DNA from: Acetobacter malorum
GTDB taxonomy: Bacteria > Pseudomonadota > Alphaproteobacteria > Acetobacterales > Acetobacteraceae
Reading direction: 5' to 3'
Assembly (NCBI RefSeq): GCF_002153605.1
Contig: NZ_JOPG01000020.1
Location: 20,676 to 84,675, forward strand
Length of the DNA stretch: 64,000 nucleotides
A program made the position numbers and the translations under genes. Position 1 is the stretch's first letter. Every line of letters starts with the position of its first letter. This document shows, piece by piece, positions 1 to 9,027 of this stretch. The notes beneath the pieces are model-generated. The model saw nothing but the letters and a program-made list of their open reading frames with translations. It searched no databases and was not told the DNA's origin.

Positions 1-1296
1 TTTGCTGCCCCCGTGCAGTGGGAACTGTTTGACCCGCAGCATCAGTTTGCGTTGTCTGAGGGGGCACCCTGCCCGGATGGAGAAAAAGCGGTGGTGCTGC
101 ACTCTGCCACCGCCAGTCCGACGCAATATGCTGTGACGCAGACTGCGCTTTCAACAGATGGTTTGCAGAACAAGGTGTTGCGCCTGCGTGCGCAACTGAG
201 CGTGCAGGATGTGCAGGCGGGCGCGGGCCTCTGGCTGACGCTGTATGACGGCACAAAGCAGATCGGGTTTAGAAATACGCAAAAGGACCTGGTGCGCGGG
301 CAAAGTGTGACCGGTGTGCAGGAGATGACGATGTGGGTTCCGCCGCAGGCCTCGCGGGTTGTTTATGGTGTGCTGTTGCGTGGACCGGGGACCGTGCGTG
401 CCTGCGGAGTGCATATGGGGCCTGCCCAGCCCGCGCAGGGGGAGAATAACGGTCAGTCTGTTGCTGTGCAAACCATGACTTTTGCGATAAATGCCATCCG
501 CACGCATGCGCTGCATGCGTCCCTGATTGACTGGGAAAGCCGCACGCCACCTTTGCTGGAACTGGCAGGAGCGGGCTCGGCTGAGGATGTGTATGCCGAG
601 ATAAGGCATCTGCTTGCTGACCTGCATGACGGGCATAGTTTTGTGATGCCCCCCGATACAGCACACAGGTTGGAGGCGCAGCCTGAGCAGATGCCCGTCT
701 TTACGAAAATTGGCTCTGATGTTGGGAAGATTTCTCTCCCTGCTTTGACCTCTCATTCTGCTGAGGGGATGCAAGCTTTTTCCCGCACCGGGCAGCAGAT
801 TTTTGCGCAGGCTCCTGACATGCACGGGTGGATTGTGGATCTGCGCCATGACAGAGGCGGCAATATGTGGCCAATGCTGCAAGCCTTGAGGCCGCTGCTC
901 GGCAATGGGGATCTGGGCTTTTTTGAAGACCGAACGGGGAAGCGCTCTGCCCCCTGGCGGGCTGTGGCGCAAGGTGTGGCTCCGCAGGACGACGGACCGG
1001 ATTTGTCCCGTGTGCCTGTAGCGGTTCTGATTGGCCCGCAAACCGCCAGCGCGGGGGAAGCGGTTGCCATTGCGCTGAAAGGGCGACCCAACACGCGGTT
1101 TTTTGGAACCGCGACGCATGGGCAGACCAGTGGGAACAAGAGCTTTCCCCTGCCTGATGGCGGGATACTGGCAGTGGCCGCAAAGTTTGAACTGGACCGG
1201 ACGGGCAAGCGGTATGAGGGACCGGTGCAGCCGGATGGGGTGGAAGCTGATCCTGACAAGGCTGAGCGGGCGGCGGAAGCGTGGGTTTCGCATTAG
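1..1296 (+). CDS. S41-family peptidase, 5' end outside window
   Basis: The frame is open from base 1, upstream of a possible GTG at 13, so the start probably lies outside the window and the visible part is C-terminal. The last ~200 residues look like a tail-specific (S41/CtpA-type) serine protease core. Counting from the GTG, TASAGEA holds the likely nucleophile Ser346, and a Lys follows at 376 in SGNKSF, which is the Ser-Lys spacing of the family. The ~200 residues before it are not recognised and may be a binding domain. S41 proteases cleave C-terminal regions of proteins in the periplasm; the substrate here is unknown. It converges on the TonB receptor gene, with only 22 bases between the two stops. 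Family confident, role not. Confidence 0.85.
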   Translation, partial: FAAPVQWELFDPQHQFALSEGAPCPDGEKAVVLHSATASPTQYAVTQTALSTDGLQNKVLRLRAQLSVQDVQAGAGLWLTLYDGTKQIGFRNTQKDLVRGQSVTGVQEMTMWVPPQASRVVYGVLLRGPGTVRACGVHMGPAQPAQGENNGQSVAVQTMTFAINAIRTHALHASLIDWESRTPPLLELAGAGSAEDVYAEIRHLLADLHDGHSFVMPPDTAHRLEAQPEQMPVFTKIGSDVGKISLPALTSHSAEGMQAFSRTGQQIFAQAPDMHGWIVDLRHDRGGNMWPMLQALRPLLGNGDLGFFEDRTGKRSAPWRAVAQGVAPQDDGPDLSRVPVAVLIGPQTASAGEAVAIALKGRPNTRFFGTATHGQTSGNKSFPLPDGGILAVAAKFELDRTGKRYEGPVQPDGVEADPDKAERAAEAWVSH

Positions 1297-1318
1297 TTCC
1301 AAATTAATTTTATAATTT

Positions 1319-3502
1319 TCAGAAATTCACGGTGACGGAGAAGCGGGCGGATCGGGGTTCGAGCGGGTGGTAGGTAGAGCCGGTTTCAACGGGAGATGTG
1401 GGGGTGAGGCGGTAGTCGTAGGCGTATTGGGAGGCGGAGGCGTGGGTGTTGGTCAGGTTGTAAATGCTGGCCTGCACCTGGAGGTATTTTGTGATGTGGT
1501 AGCCGACATCCATGTTCACTTCCTTATAGCCGTGGGAGCGCAGGGAGTTATCCTCGATTAATGGATAGGAGCCGAGCCAGCGGAACTGTACACCGCCGAA
1601 GAAGCCGCTGGGGTGGTCGGCCAGCAGGCCGAAGGAGCCGATAAAGTTGGGGGCGTTGGCCACATACAGCCCCGGCAGGCCATAGAGGCCCGGATTACCC
1701 GTGAAATAGCGGGCGTGGGTGGAGGCAATATCCGCGTTGAGTTCCAGCCAGGGGAGCGGGTGATACTGGCCGGAAAGTTCAAACCCCTGTCGGCGGCTGG
1801 GGGCACCGGCATCATTGACGCCTTCATCAGCGTCGTAGGTGAGTTCTGAACTGAAATCGATACGGAAAAAGGCAGCTTGCAGGTTCAGTTTTGGGATGAT
1901 GTTGGTGCGGACACCTAGTTCCTCACTGGTCGCGCGGGTCATAAACGGGGTGGCAATGGCCCCGTTGGCAATGCCATCTGTCGGGACGGTGCCGAGGACA
2001 GCGCGGATATCGTTAGAATGGTAGCCCTGCCCTGCGCTGATATAAAATTCCGTTTTATACCACGGCCCAAAAATCAGGCTGCCTTTGGGCTGGAAAAGCC
2101 ACTGATGCACTTTGCCTCTGTAACCGGAAACAAGGCTGTGATCTGAGCCGCCGTAATAATCACCACGCAGACCGACAACGGTGCGCAGCCAGGGTGTCCA
2201 GTGGGTGATGTTCTGGCCAAACAGGCCGACATTGCCTTGAGAGACGCTGTCCGCATTGCACACATACTGGCCGGTTGGCACGCTGCTGTCCGGGCAGTCG
2301 GGCAGCACGCGGCGCTGGCGGGTGTGGCGGCGGTCGATATAGATGCTGTCCCAGCGGCCTTGTACGCCAAAGGTTGTGTCTGTGGCGCGGTGCAGAAATG
2401 TGTCGTGCCGCTGGTACGCTGATGTGCCGCCGAATGTTGTGCGGGTTTCGTCCTGCTGTTCCTGATCACCATTGATGGGGTCATTCAGATAATGGCTGAA
2501 ATCGTTCCACAGGGTCAGGCGGCTATGCACGACGTAAAGCGATGTTTTAAGCTGCCAGTTATCATGATGCAGAATATGATGCGCGGACACGCTGAACCGT
2601 TCGGAATAGCCGCCGTCGCTTGGGTCCAGAGAGCCATACCGGCTGATGAGGCCTTTCTGGTAGGCTTCCAGAGGCTGGTCGGTCGTGTTGTTCCATTGGC
2701 CGCGGTAATACAGGCCGGTCAGGTTGAATTTGGTGTGTTCTGTGGTGTGGGTGTAGCGGGCGGCGGATTTAATGCCCCGGAAGTTGTCCGGGTGCGCCCA
2801 CGGGCCGTTGAGATGGTCTATTGAGAAAGCGCTAAGCAGTTTATCGCCATTTTTGAAGTGGGCGGTATCACCAATAAAAGCATGTTCATCACCCAGCGTG
2901 CCGAGGCTGCCTGAGGCCTGCCCGCGCAGGTCATCCGTTAAGCGGATATGGTCGGAACCGACGACGCCGAAATCCCCGACATCGGCATAAAAAGGGCCTT
3001 TGGTGTAGTCGATACCCTGTGCGAGTTCAGGCATCAGGAAATTGACATCCGTATAGCCCTGCCCGTGGGCGTGGGTGGGTTCATTAACCGGGATATCATC
3101 CACAAAACTGGCGAGGTCTGTGCCGTGGTCCAGATTGAAGCCGCGCAGAAGATACTGGTTGGCCTTGCCCTCGCCCGAATGCGCAGTGACGACCAGACCG
3201 GGCACGGATTCCAGCAGCTGCCCCACCCGATAAACCGGACGCAGGCGCAGTTCCTTAGCGGTAATGCTGCCCTGACTGGCCGTGAGCGCGCGGCCAATGG
3301 GGTCTGTATGCGAGGCGATGACCTGAAGATGTTCTTCCCCGTGGGCCTCGGTCGTTTTGTGGCCGAGGACTTTTTGGGAGGAAGCGGGTTTTGCAGGAGG
3401 CTCTGCATAAGCAGCGGTGGTGAAGGCAGAGGCGCAGAGAAGCGCGACGATAAACGGAGAGCGCCCGCGCCGGACAGGGCGCGGAGACACAATGTGACCC
3501 AT
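1319..3502 (-). CDS. TonB-dependent outer-membrane receptor, riboswitch-controlled
   Basis: This 727-residue protein has an Ala-rich signal peptide (cleavage near AAYA at ~33), a plug domain (about residues 60-190, with LLESVPGLVV and YLLRGFNLDHGTD), a long beta-barrel, and a C-terminal Phe (SVTVNF) as expected for BAM-inserted barrels. Such receptors import scarce ligands across the outer membrane using TonB-ExbBD energy. The ligand is suggested by the cobalamin riboswitch immediately upstream, so a corrinoid or a cobalt-related compound is likely; this is inference from regulation, not from the protein. It is not an obvious BtuB orthologue by length or motif. The start at 3502 gives a complete signal peptide. 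Confidence 0.92.
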   Translation of the reverse strand: MGHIVSPRPVRRGRSPFIVALLCASAFTTAAYAEPPAKPASSQKVLGHKTTEAHGEEHLQVIASHTDPIGRALTASQGSITAKELRLRPVYRVGQLLESVPGLVVTAHSGEGKANQYLLRGFNLDHGTDLASFVDDIPVNEPTHAHGQGYTDVNFLMPELAQGIDYTKGPFYADVGDFGVVGSDHIRLTDDLRGQASGSLGTLGDEHAFIGDTAHFKNGDKLLSAFSIDHLNGPWAHPDNFRGIKSAARYTHTTEHTKFNLTGLYYRGQWNNTTDQPLEAYQKGLISRYGSLDPSDGGYSERFSVSAHHILHHDNWQLKTSLYVVHSRLTLWNDFSHYLNDPINGDQEQQDETRTTFGGTSAYQRHDTFLHRATDTTFGVQGRWDSIYIDRRHTRQRRVLPDCPDSSVPTGQYVCNADSVSQGNVGLFGQNITHWTPWLRTVVGLRGDYYGGSDHSLVSGYRGKVHQWLFQPKGSLIFGPWYKTEFYISAGQGYHSNDIRAVLGTVPTDGIANGAIATPFMTRATSEELGVRTNIIPKLNLQAAFFRIDFSSELTYDADEGVNDAGAPSRRQGFELSGQYHPLPWLELNADIASTHARYFTGNPGLYGLPGLYVANAPNFIGSFGLLADHPSGFFGGVQFRWLGSYPLIEDNSLRSHGYKEVNMDVGYHITKYLQVQASIYNLTNTHASASQYAYDYRLTPTSPVETGSTYHPLEPRSARFSVTVNF

Positions 3503-3547
3503 AACTGTTCCCCGATATCCGGCACACCCCGTCCGGCTATCATGACT

Positions 3548-3750
3548 GAGCGACGAAGGCAGGTCTCCTGGCTCACGGGGGTTGTCTGACGCGCCTTCCC
3601 AGCCGGTATCGGGCCAGTGGCGTGATGCGTCAGCGCACCGTTTACAGTTGCGGGGGCAGCCGCTGCCTGAACCCCGGGCCTGTGTGCCCAGCCGGATCCT
3701 TCAGCGTTCCCTTTTCACTCGCTTGCGCGAGACCTTCGACAGCCGCAGAG
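3548..3750 (-). promoter_or_regulatory. Cobalamin (B12) riboswitch
   Basis: Read on the minus strand, this stretch carries the hallmark blocks of the AdoCbl aptamer in order: AAAAGGGAA near 3705-3715, the B12-box region GCCCCCGCAACTGT (3645-3658), GCCACTG (about 3613-3619), GGGAAGGCGC and finally GCCAGGAGACCTGCC (3558-3572). It ends about 45 bases upstream of the TonB receptor ATG at 3502, so it should lower receptor expression when cobalamin is plentiful. Boundaries are approximate, because the outer P1/P2 pairing was judged by eye. Confidence 0.93.
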
Positions 3751-3863
3751 GTAGGGGATGGGCTTTGGGTGGGTCAAGAGTATGGGAGCCCTGATTTCAA
3801 AAAAACGTCACACCCGGAGATGCAAAAGCAGGTGTAGGAAGGAGGCCTGAAATCCTTCTGCTT

Positions 3864-4064
3864 GTGAGCAAGATGATGCCTCAGTCTCCCCGTCCCGGCC
3901 CGGAAATCTCCCCGTCCTCCACGCTGCGGGAGGCTGCAACGGAACGCTGGCTGGCCACCCTGCGCCAGAAAATAAAGGCCGATGGCACGCAGCCGCGTGT
4001 GCATTTTAGCCGCACGCCGGACCGCCTCCCCGACCGTGAGGGCGTGATACGGGATTTTGAATGA
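3864..4064 (+). CDS. Possible small hypothetical protein (66 aa)
   Basis: This short reading frame is divergent from the riboswitch and receptor. It starts at GTG 3864 (or ATG 3873/3876) behind an AAGGAGG-like sequence at about 3838-3845. The product is charged and proline-rich and ends in VIRDFE, with no signal peptide or membrane segment. Right after the stop is a short hairpin (CCGTTCACA / TGTGAGCGG, 4065-4085) without a T-run. I do not recognise the protein. The ribosome-binding site and compact position argue for it; the short length argues against. Confidence 0.4.
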   Translation: MSKMMPQSPRPGPEISPSSTLREAATERWLATLRQKIKADGTQPRVHFSRTPDRLPDREGVIRDFE

Positions 4065-4179
4065 CCGTTCACATTCTGTGAGCGGAGGAAACGGCTCTTT
4101 GTCCTGAGCGTTTTGGGCGTGTGATGGCATCCGGGAGTTCCGGGTGCAGCGTGCTTTTTGACGTGATGAGGACCCTGCC

Positions 4180-4626
4180 GTGATGACCCTGCCTCGCAAA
4201 CCGGTTTTAAGGATGGTGCTGGCTGCTGGCCTGCTGGCGGCGGGCACCCTGGCTGCTCCTGCGCACGCCCAGCGGAGCATGTTGTTTTCTGGCACATTTG
4301 CAGCAGAACATGGTGCGCCCGCGCAGGCCCACGGCAATGTGGTGGCGCTGTATTATGCCGGTGCGCATGTGCTGCGTTACACCGTGACATGGAACGGGCT
4401 GAGTGGCCCGGTGACGATTGCGCATTTGCACGGCCCTGCCCTGCCCGGCAAGGATGGGCCGCCGGAAGTGACGGTGCATGGCCCGTATAAAAGCCCGCTG
4501 AGTGGCAGTGTGATGCTAAGCGCGGATACGGAGCGGGACCTGATGGACGGCCGCGTTTACCTCAACCTGCATACCCAGAAATACCCGAATGGCGAGGCGC
4601 GGGCGTGGCTGGCGAAGAGTGAGTAA
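4180..4626 (+). CDS. Secreted CHRD-domain protein
   Basis: A 148-residue protein (GTG 4180 or, equally likely, ATG 4183) with a clear signal peptide (basic start, LAAGLLAAGTLAAPAHA, cleavage at about residue 30). The mature part matches the CHRD pattern: a TWNGLSGPVTIAHLHG segment around 70-85 and a closing YLNLHTQKYPNGEARAWL. The CHRD domain was named from chordin and also occurs in secreted bacterial proteins, where its function is not established. The protein is single-domain and probably periplasmic or exported. It stands alone between the small frame at 3864 and the converging Hint gene 1. Confidence 0.85.
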   Translation: MMTLPRKPVLRMVLAAGLLAAGTLAAPAHAQRSMLFSGTFAAEHGAPAQAHGNVVALYYAGAHVLRYTVTWNGLSGPVTIAHLHGPALPGKDGPPEVTVHGPYKSPLSGSVMLSADTERDLMDGRVYLNLHTQKYPNGEARAWLAKSE

Positions 4627-4664
4627 CACCCTCACCTGACACACAGCCCGCGCCCCAGTCCGGG

Positions 4665-4693
4665 CGCAGTCCTGCCCCATGAGCAGGACTGCG
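4665..4693. terminator. Hairpin between converging genes
   Basis: A perfect 11-base inverted repeat (CGCAGTCCTGC at 4665-4675 and GCAGGACTGCG at 4683-4693, loop of 7) lies between the ends of the CHRD gene and Hint gene 1. There is no T-run on either strand, so it may be a weak or factor-assisted terminator. Confidence 0.5.
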
Positions 4694-4706
4694 GAGGTGA
4701 CAGTGT

Positions 4707-7127
4707 TCAGGCTGAGTAGGCTGTTGTTTCCATCTCTGTCTGGTCTGCCAGCAGGTATGGGCCTGCGGCGAGAACCTCCAGAGACAGCATGCTCATGGCA
4801 TTGCGCTCCAGAGCCGGCAGCGGCAGAAGTGCGTTGCCATTTGTCCAGACAGGAGCGGCCTCACCCGCTTCAGCGCCATACCAGCCAGAGGGCTGCTCCG
4901 TTTGCAGATGTGCGGTGAGGCTGTGCTTCTGATCCACCGTGATCAGCTGAATACCAGCGATGGCGACACCCAGCGCCCGGCGGTCATCCACAAACGGACC
5001 GATGGCATCACTCGGGCGGCTGGCGTGGGAGACGATGCGGACAGAAGACACGCCCGGCGGCAGCATAAAGCGATACTGCGCGCCCTGATGAGACACCGGA
5101 CGGATGAGTGCCCCACTCTGGGTGACCAGATGCAGATCCGGGTTTGTTGTCACTGCGGCACTGGCCGGTGCGCCTGCACGGGCGGCCAGAGTGTAGAACA
5201 GCGGCTCGACAAAGGCGCGCTCAACACACAGCGGGACAGCTGCATCCGTCGCCCAGTCACGACAGCCTGCCCCCAGAGCCACGACAGAGCCGGCCTGACG
5301 GAAGGTGCGACGGTTGCCGGTATCCAGATAGCTTTCCGTCAGCATGCCGTCCGCGCGGAGAACGGAGTGCTCCTCGGTTTCCACATGGAAATACTCGTAG
5401 GAGGTGATCGAGGTGTCATAGAAAATGGACGACCCGTTCACCAGCATACGGGCTGGCACAAAACGACCATAGAAGAACAGGCAATGTTCCGGCGTGATCA
5501 GCATGTCTTTGTAAGGCACGCTGTCTGCAATGGCATCTTTGAGAATGCGCACGGGGTATCCTGCATCAGCAGCCGCCAGATGCGGACGCGCGGTGGCATG
5601 GGATTTGCCTGCCCAGACAACGCGGCGGGGCTGCGGCATGCCGTTGACATAAGCCGTGACTTCATCACCCAGACGGAGCGTTTCAACAGCGACCTCGCCG
5701 TTTGGAGTCTGGATCATGCTGCCGGACAGGAAGCAGACTTCAAAATCCAGCCAGCCGTCTGTGCCATCTGACAGGGTGAAGCCCTTGCTCTCAACACCCG
5801 GAATATTCAGGGTGACGGTGCCGCCGTTGGTCAGCGCCAGGGCAACCTGATCTGCGGACGGATACGTGACAGAGGCTACGTCGGCAGATTTGAGACCAGC
5901 CAGTTCGATACTATCAGAATTACCAGCTTCCGTGCCGCTGAAACCACTGATGACCGTGCTGACCGTGCCGCCGGATGTCAGACCGGAAATAACCAGACCG
6001 CCGTTGGTATCACCCTGCAGGTCGATAACGCCACCCGCATTGGGGCCAATGGACACCGAGCCACCATCCTGTACTGTTACGGTGCCGGAAATCACACCGC
6101 CGCTGGCAACCGTTAAATCACCGCCGGAAGCGATAACAGCACTGCTGAGTGTCGCACCGCTCGTCACGTTCATTGTGACGGCTGCGGGAACCTCCCATGT
6201 CCGGTTTTCGCTGTACCCGCTGTCCAGATTGACCGTGCCGCCGTTGGACGTAAAGGTTGTGCTGTTTGTCACAAAAGCATCGGAGGCACCATTACCGCCG
6301 CCGGCAAGGTTCAGCGTCCCGCCATCGATCACGGCATACCATGTGGACCCACCAGACGCGACATCGATTACAGCGCCGCTGCCGGCTGTGGTGTAATAGG
6401 TCTGACCACCGGACTGGACCTGCAAAGATGCGCCGGAGGTCAGGTTGCCGCCACTGATCGTGCCGCCTGAACGCGCAACCGTTGTGCCTTGCAGGATAGC
6501 ACCGGAAGAAAAGACAACCGTTCCGACAGACCCTGCATTTCCGGCAATCACATCTTTTGCAGTGCCGCCACTCAGGACAGTGGTAATGCCCCCATCGACA
6601 GCAGCGCCGCCGGAAATCAAACCGCCGTTTGAAACAACGATTGAACCGCTGTTCGCCAGGTTTCCTGTGTCGTTGGCACCCTTCTGTATTAATGTCCCGC
6701 CGCTATCAACAACGACACTCCCACCAGACTGAACAGTCTGACGCGATGCCACACCACCGGAAAAAACAGTTTCTGTAGAACCACTGTTAACCGTTGTATC
6801 TTCAGCAGAACCGTAAACTTCCAGTGTCGCGCCGCTGAATAGCTGGGCGGACAAAGAGTTTCCGCCAACATCAACAAACACCTCACCACCGCTGACGTAG
6901 GTATCTGCTGCAACACCACCACTGGCGATTTGAAGTACGCCAGCTGCGCTTACGATTGTGCCACTAGCAGAACCTGAAAGGGCAACACCACCGTTACTCC
7001 CAACAGTCGTTGTATTGGCGGTACCACCGGTTTCGACAATAAGCGTGCCGTAATTATCAACCGTAATACCGGAACTGATGACGCCACTGGAGACCGTCAC
7101 GATCGCGCCGTTTGTAACCTGGGTCAT
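4707..7127 (-). CDS. Hint-domain surface protein 1 (806 aa, AIDA-like repeats)
   Basis: Residues ~1-450 are degenerate repeats of about 20 residues (GG..V.SGG..., Ser/Thr/Gly-rich) as in AIDA/autotransporter-type beta-helices. At Cys465 (VCFLSGSMI) a Hint_2-type domain begins, with VETLRLGDEV, TPEHCLFF and EHSV.ADGMLTESYLDTGNR as landmarks. A conserved ~230-residue tail follows. Hint domains self-cleave through an N-S acyl shift at their first Cys, which would release or modify the repeat part. There is no classical signal peptide and no outer-membrane barrel, so the export route is unknown. RBS GAGGGAA precedes ATG 7127. It is divergent from the LysR gene across 863 bases, and that regulator may control it. 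Confidence 0.9.
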   Translation of the reverse strand: MTQVTNGAIVTVSSGVISSGITVDNYGTLIVETGGTANTTTVGSNGGVALSGSASGTIVSAAGVLQIASGGVAADTYVSGGEVFVDVGGNSLSAQLFSGATLEVYGSAEDTTVNSGSTETVFSGGVASRQTVQSGGSVVVDSGGTLIQKGANDTGNLANSGSIVVSNGGLISGGAAVDGGITTVLSGGTAKDVIAGNAGSVGTVVFSSGAILQGTTVARSGGTISGGNLTSGASLQVQSGGQTYYTTAGSGAVIDVASGGSTWYAVIDGGTLNLAGGGNGASDAFVTNSTTFTSNGGTVNLDSGYSENRTWEVPAAVTMNVTSGATLSSAVIASGGDLTVASGGVISGTVTVQDGGSVSIGPNAGGVIDLQGDTNGGLVISGLTSGGTVSTVISGFSGTEAGNSDSIELAGLKSADVASVTYPSADQVALALTNGGTVTLNIPGVESKGFTLSDGTDGWLDFEVCFLSGSMIQTPNGEVAVETLRLGDEVTAYVNGMPQPRRVVWAGKSHATARPHLAAADAGYPVRILKDAIADSVPYKDMLITPEHCLFFYGRFVPARMLVNGSSIFYDTSITSYEYFHVETEEHSVLRADGMLTESYLDTGNRRTFRQAGSVVALGAGCRDWATDAAVPLCVERAFVEPLFYTLAARAGAPASAAVTTNPDLHLVTQSGALIRPVSHQGAQYRFMLPPGVSSVRIVSHASRPSDAIGPFVDDRRALGVAIAGIQLITVDQKHSLTAHLQTEQPSGWYGAEAGEAAPVWTNGNALLPLPALERNAMSMLSLEVLAAGPYLLADQTEMETTAYSA

Positions 7128-7193
7128 CTTATTTCCCTCTATAAAACAGAACTCAGGCTGATAGTATTTTTTTTACCAGACAAGAAAATCGAA

Positions 7194-7219
7194 AAATGGT
7201 TGTTTCGCGTAAACCATTT
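7194..7219. promoter_or_regulatory. Inverted repeat upstream of Hint gene 1
   Basis: Perfect 8-base arms AAATGGTT and AACCATTT separated by 10 bases, 67-92 bases upstream of the Hint gene 1 start. The size and position suit a regulator-binding site, possibly for the adjacent LysR protein; that link is inference. Confidence 0.4.
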
Positions 7220-7859
7220 GGTTGATCTCTATTTTTAGATAAATAAAGCGTGCTTAACTGCGGATTTTTCAATTTTTTAGAACCCAGCAAACAAAATCAA
7301 ATAGAAGCTTTCCCTAATGTCGCAGCAGTCCGAATCTAACCTTTCGGGACGACATTATAGAAAACGCCCCTTGCGTCTCCTCCGTGATTTTTCCAGGAAT
7401 TCCGTTGTATAATGATGTTCTGGAAATCATCATCGTATCCTGCAAAACCGCCGCCATTGATGAAGGCAGGGTAATCTGGACTGAATTATTCCCGTTATTA
7501 TTACACAGATGTGAGCGTACGATTGCAGGAGATTTATTATCCTGACAAAAGAGCCTCGAGCTGGCCAACGGAAAACCTTCTGGTTTTTAATTATAACCGC
7601 TGAAAAATATTAACTCCCGCATAAATGCGAACATTCATGATATAAACATTATATTTTTCAAAATTTTGTGCTATTACTCCTCGAGTATGGCAAGAAAATG
7701 GCTGGAACTGATGAATTTTTTTTCAGCCTTCTAATTAACACCATCCTTATTTAAAAAAATCTGAATCGTTATTTTTGCTTTGAATAAAAGGCAATCAATA
7801 AAAAGTTGAGTGCTGAAAACTGTTTAGTTTTTCTGATCAAAATTTAATGCGCGAACCTC

Positions 7860-7887
7860 TTGCTAATAATATTCTGATTTTTATTAT
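7860..7887 (+). promoter_or_regulatory. Candidate lysR promoter
   Basis: TTGCTA (7860-7865) and TATTAT (7882-7887) with a 16-base spacer, about 100 bases upstream of the LysR GTG. Judged by eye against the sigma-70 consensus. Confidence 0.4.
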
Positions 7888-7898
7888 ATAAATTAAGT

Positions 7899-7914
7899 AA
7901 CCGAAGTATCGGTT
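7899..7914. promoter_or_regulatory. Palindromic operator candidate upstream of lysR
   Basis: AACCGA-AGTA-TCGGTT is a perfect 16-base palindrome just downstream of the candidate -10 and about 77 bases before the regulator start. It resembles an autoregulatory LysR-type box (interrupted dyad), but no binding evidence exists. Confidence 0.45.
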
Positions 7915-7990
7915 CAGTGAGTAAGACGAATTTTTTCTGACAACCACTCACACCCCGAAGGCACTTTATGATCCTTGAGGAGAATGTGAG

Positions 7991-8935
7991 GTGGCGAAGT
8001 TTCCCGATCTGCGCACGCATATGAAACTGCGGTATTTCCGGCTGGTTGAAACACTTGCCTCCACAAAAAGCATTCGTCTGGCTGCAGAACGCCTGAATAT
8101 TACCCCTGCGGCTGTTTCAAAAAGCTGTAGGGAACTGGAAAATATTCTGGGCGTTCAGCTATTTTCCCGTACGGCATCCGGATTTCTGCCAACGCCTCTC
8201 TGCGAGCGTTTCATGATTTCCGGCAGACGGATTGATGCTGAGCTGAAAAATCTGATGTCAGATTTCACGCTTCTCGAAGAAAGCTTTCACGACAATGTGA
8301 AAATTGGTTTCCAGACACCAATGTTGCAGGAAACGATTGCCCGCAGTGTCGGAAAATTAAAAAAAGAACATCCGAGTCTGAATCTGACTCTTGAATATGC
8401 AGCACGACATTATCTTCTGAGCGGTCTGCAGGCAAACTTGTACGATTTTATTTTTGTGAACCTCTCCGATCTGACATCGCATCCCCGGCTGAACACAAAA
8501 AAACTGGCTAGTGAACAGTATGTTGTTGCAAGTATGACGTCTATTCATTCCGTTCCGGATGTTCTGGACCGCTGGGATGAATTTGCATCAGCGACGTGGG
8601 TTATCCCGGTGCCTGGCATGGCCATGCGAGACCGGTTTGATTCCATTCTGGCTGCCAGAGGGTTACGCCTCCCTCCCCGGCGCATTGAAATCAACTCTCC
8701 ACTCGGCTCTAAAAAACTTGTTGATATTTCAGACGCATTTACACTTTTACCGCTTAGCATGCTCAAGTCTCTCGGCCGGGAGGTTGTCGACCCGGATACT
8801 CACCTGCGGTTTCTTCCGGAACTGCATCTTGAAAGTGGCATGGTCTGGCTGCGCGATACGCATTTGAGCCCTGCTGCACAATATGCGAGTGACTTTATTT
8901 CGGAAAAGATTTTAAGACTTTTCTCGAAAAAGTAG
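7991..8935 (+). CDS. LysR-family transcriptional regulator
   Basis: A 314-residue protein with a winged helix-turn-helix at about residues 11-70 (LVETLASTKSIRLAAERLNITPAAVSKSCRELENILG.QLFSR), the standard LysR N-terminus, and a substrate-binding-type C-terminal domain of normal length. GTG 7991 is favoured because GAGGAG lies seven bases upstream; ATG 8021 is an alternative. The gene sits between Hint genes 1 and 2 and is divergent from gene 1, so it may regulate one or both. The effector is unknown. Regulator family confident; targets are inference from position. Confidence 0.92.
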   Translation: MAKFPDLRTHMKLRYFRLVETLASTKSIRLAAERLNITPAAVSKSCRELENILGVQLFSRTASGFLPTPLCERFMISGRRIDAELKNLMSDFTLLEESFHDNVKIGFQTPMLQETIARSVGKLKKEHPSLNLTLEYAARHYLLSGLQANLYDFIFVNLSDLTSHPRLNTKKLASEQYVVASMTSIHSVPDVLDRWDEFASATWVIPVPGMAMRDRFDSILAARGLRLPPRRIEINSPLGSKKLVDISDAFTLLPLSMLKSLGREVVDPDTHLRFLPELHLESGMVWLRDTHLSPAAQYASDFISEKILRLFSKK

Positions 8936-8954
8936 TTTATTTTCAAAATTCTTT

Positions 8955-8998
8955 AGGAATGGGGGCACACCAAGTGTGCCCCCATTCCTTTTCTCTTT
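8955..8998. terminator. Strong terminator, lysR / Hint gene 2
   Basis: A perfect 16-base stem (AGGAATGGGGGCACAC / GTGTGCCCCCATTCCT, 8955-8970 and 8974-8989) with a CAA loop, followed on the plus strand by a T-rich tract. On the minus strand the stem is followed by AAAGAATTTT, so it may work in both directions for the converging genes. Confidence 0.9.
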
Positions 8999-9027
8999 TC
9001 CCCAAAACGCCATACGGACAAGACACC

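Larger units (their letters stand above)
7128..7990. other. AT-rich intergenic region, Hint gene 1 / lysR
   Basis: This 863-base stretch between divergent genes is far more AT-rich than its flanks. I see no convincing gene in it. It holds two inverted repeats and a candidate lysR promoter, listed separately. A minus-strand frame at 7314-7568 exists but has unconvincing composition and no ribosome-binding site. Confidence 0.7.

Noticed and set aside
151..1302. Long minus-strand frame opposite the S41 gene
   Set aside because: Antisense shadow of a GC-rich gene; basic, repetitive composition and no motifs.
5000..5735. Hint domains as inteins
   Set aside because: They are near C-terminal, lack the closing His-Asn and a following extein nucleophile, and have no homing endonuclease.
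7314..7568. 84-residue minus frame in the AT-rich gap
   Set aside because: No ribosome-binding site, unconvincing composition, isolated.
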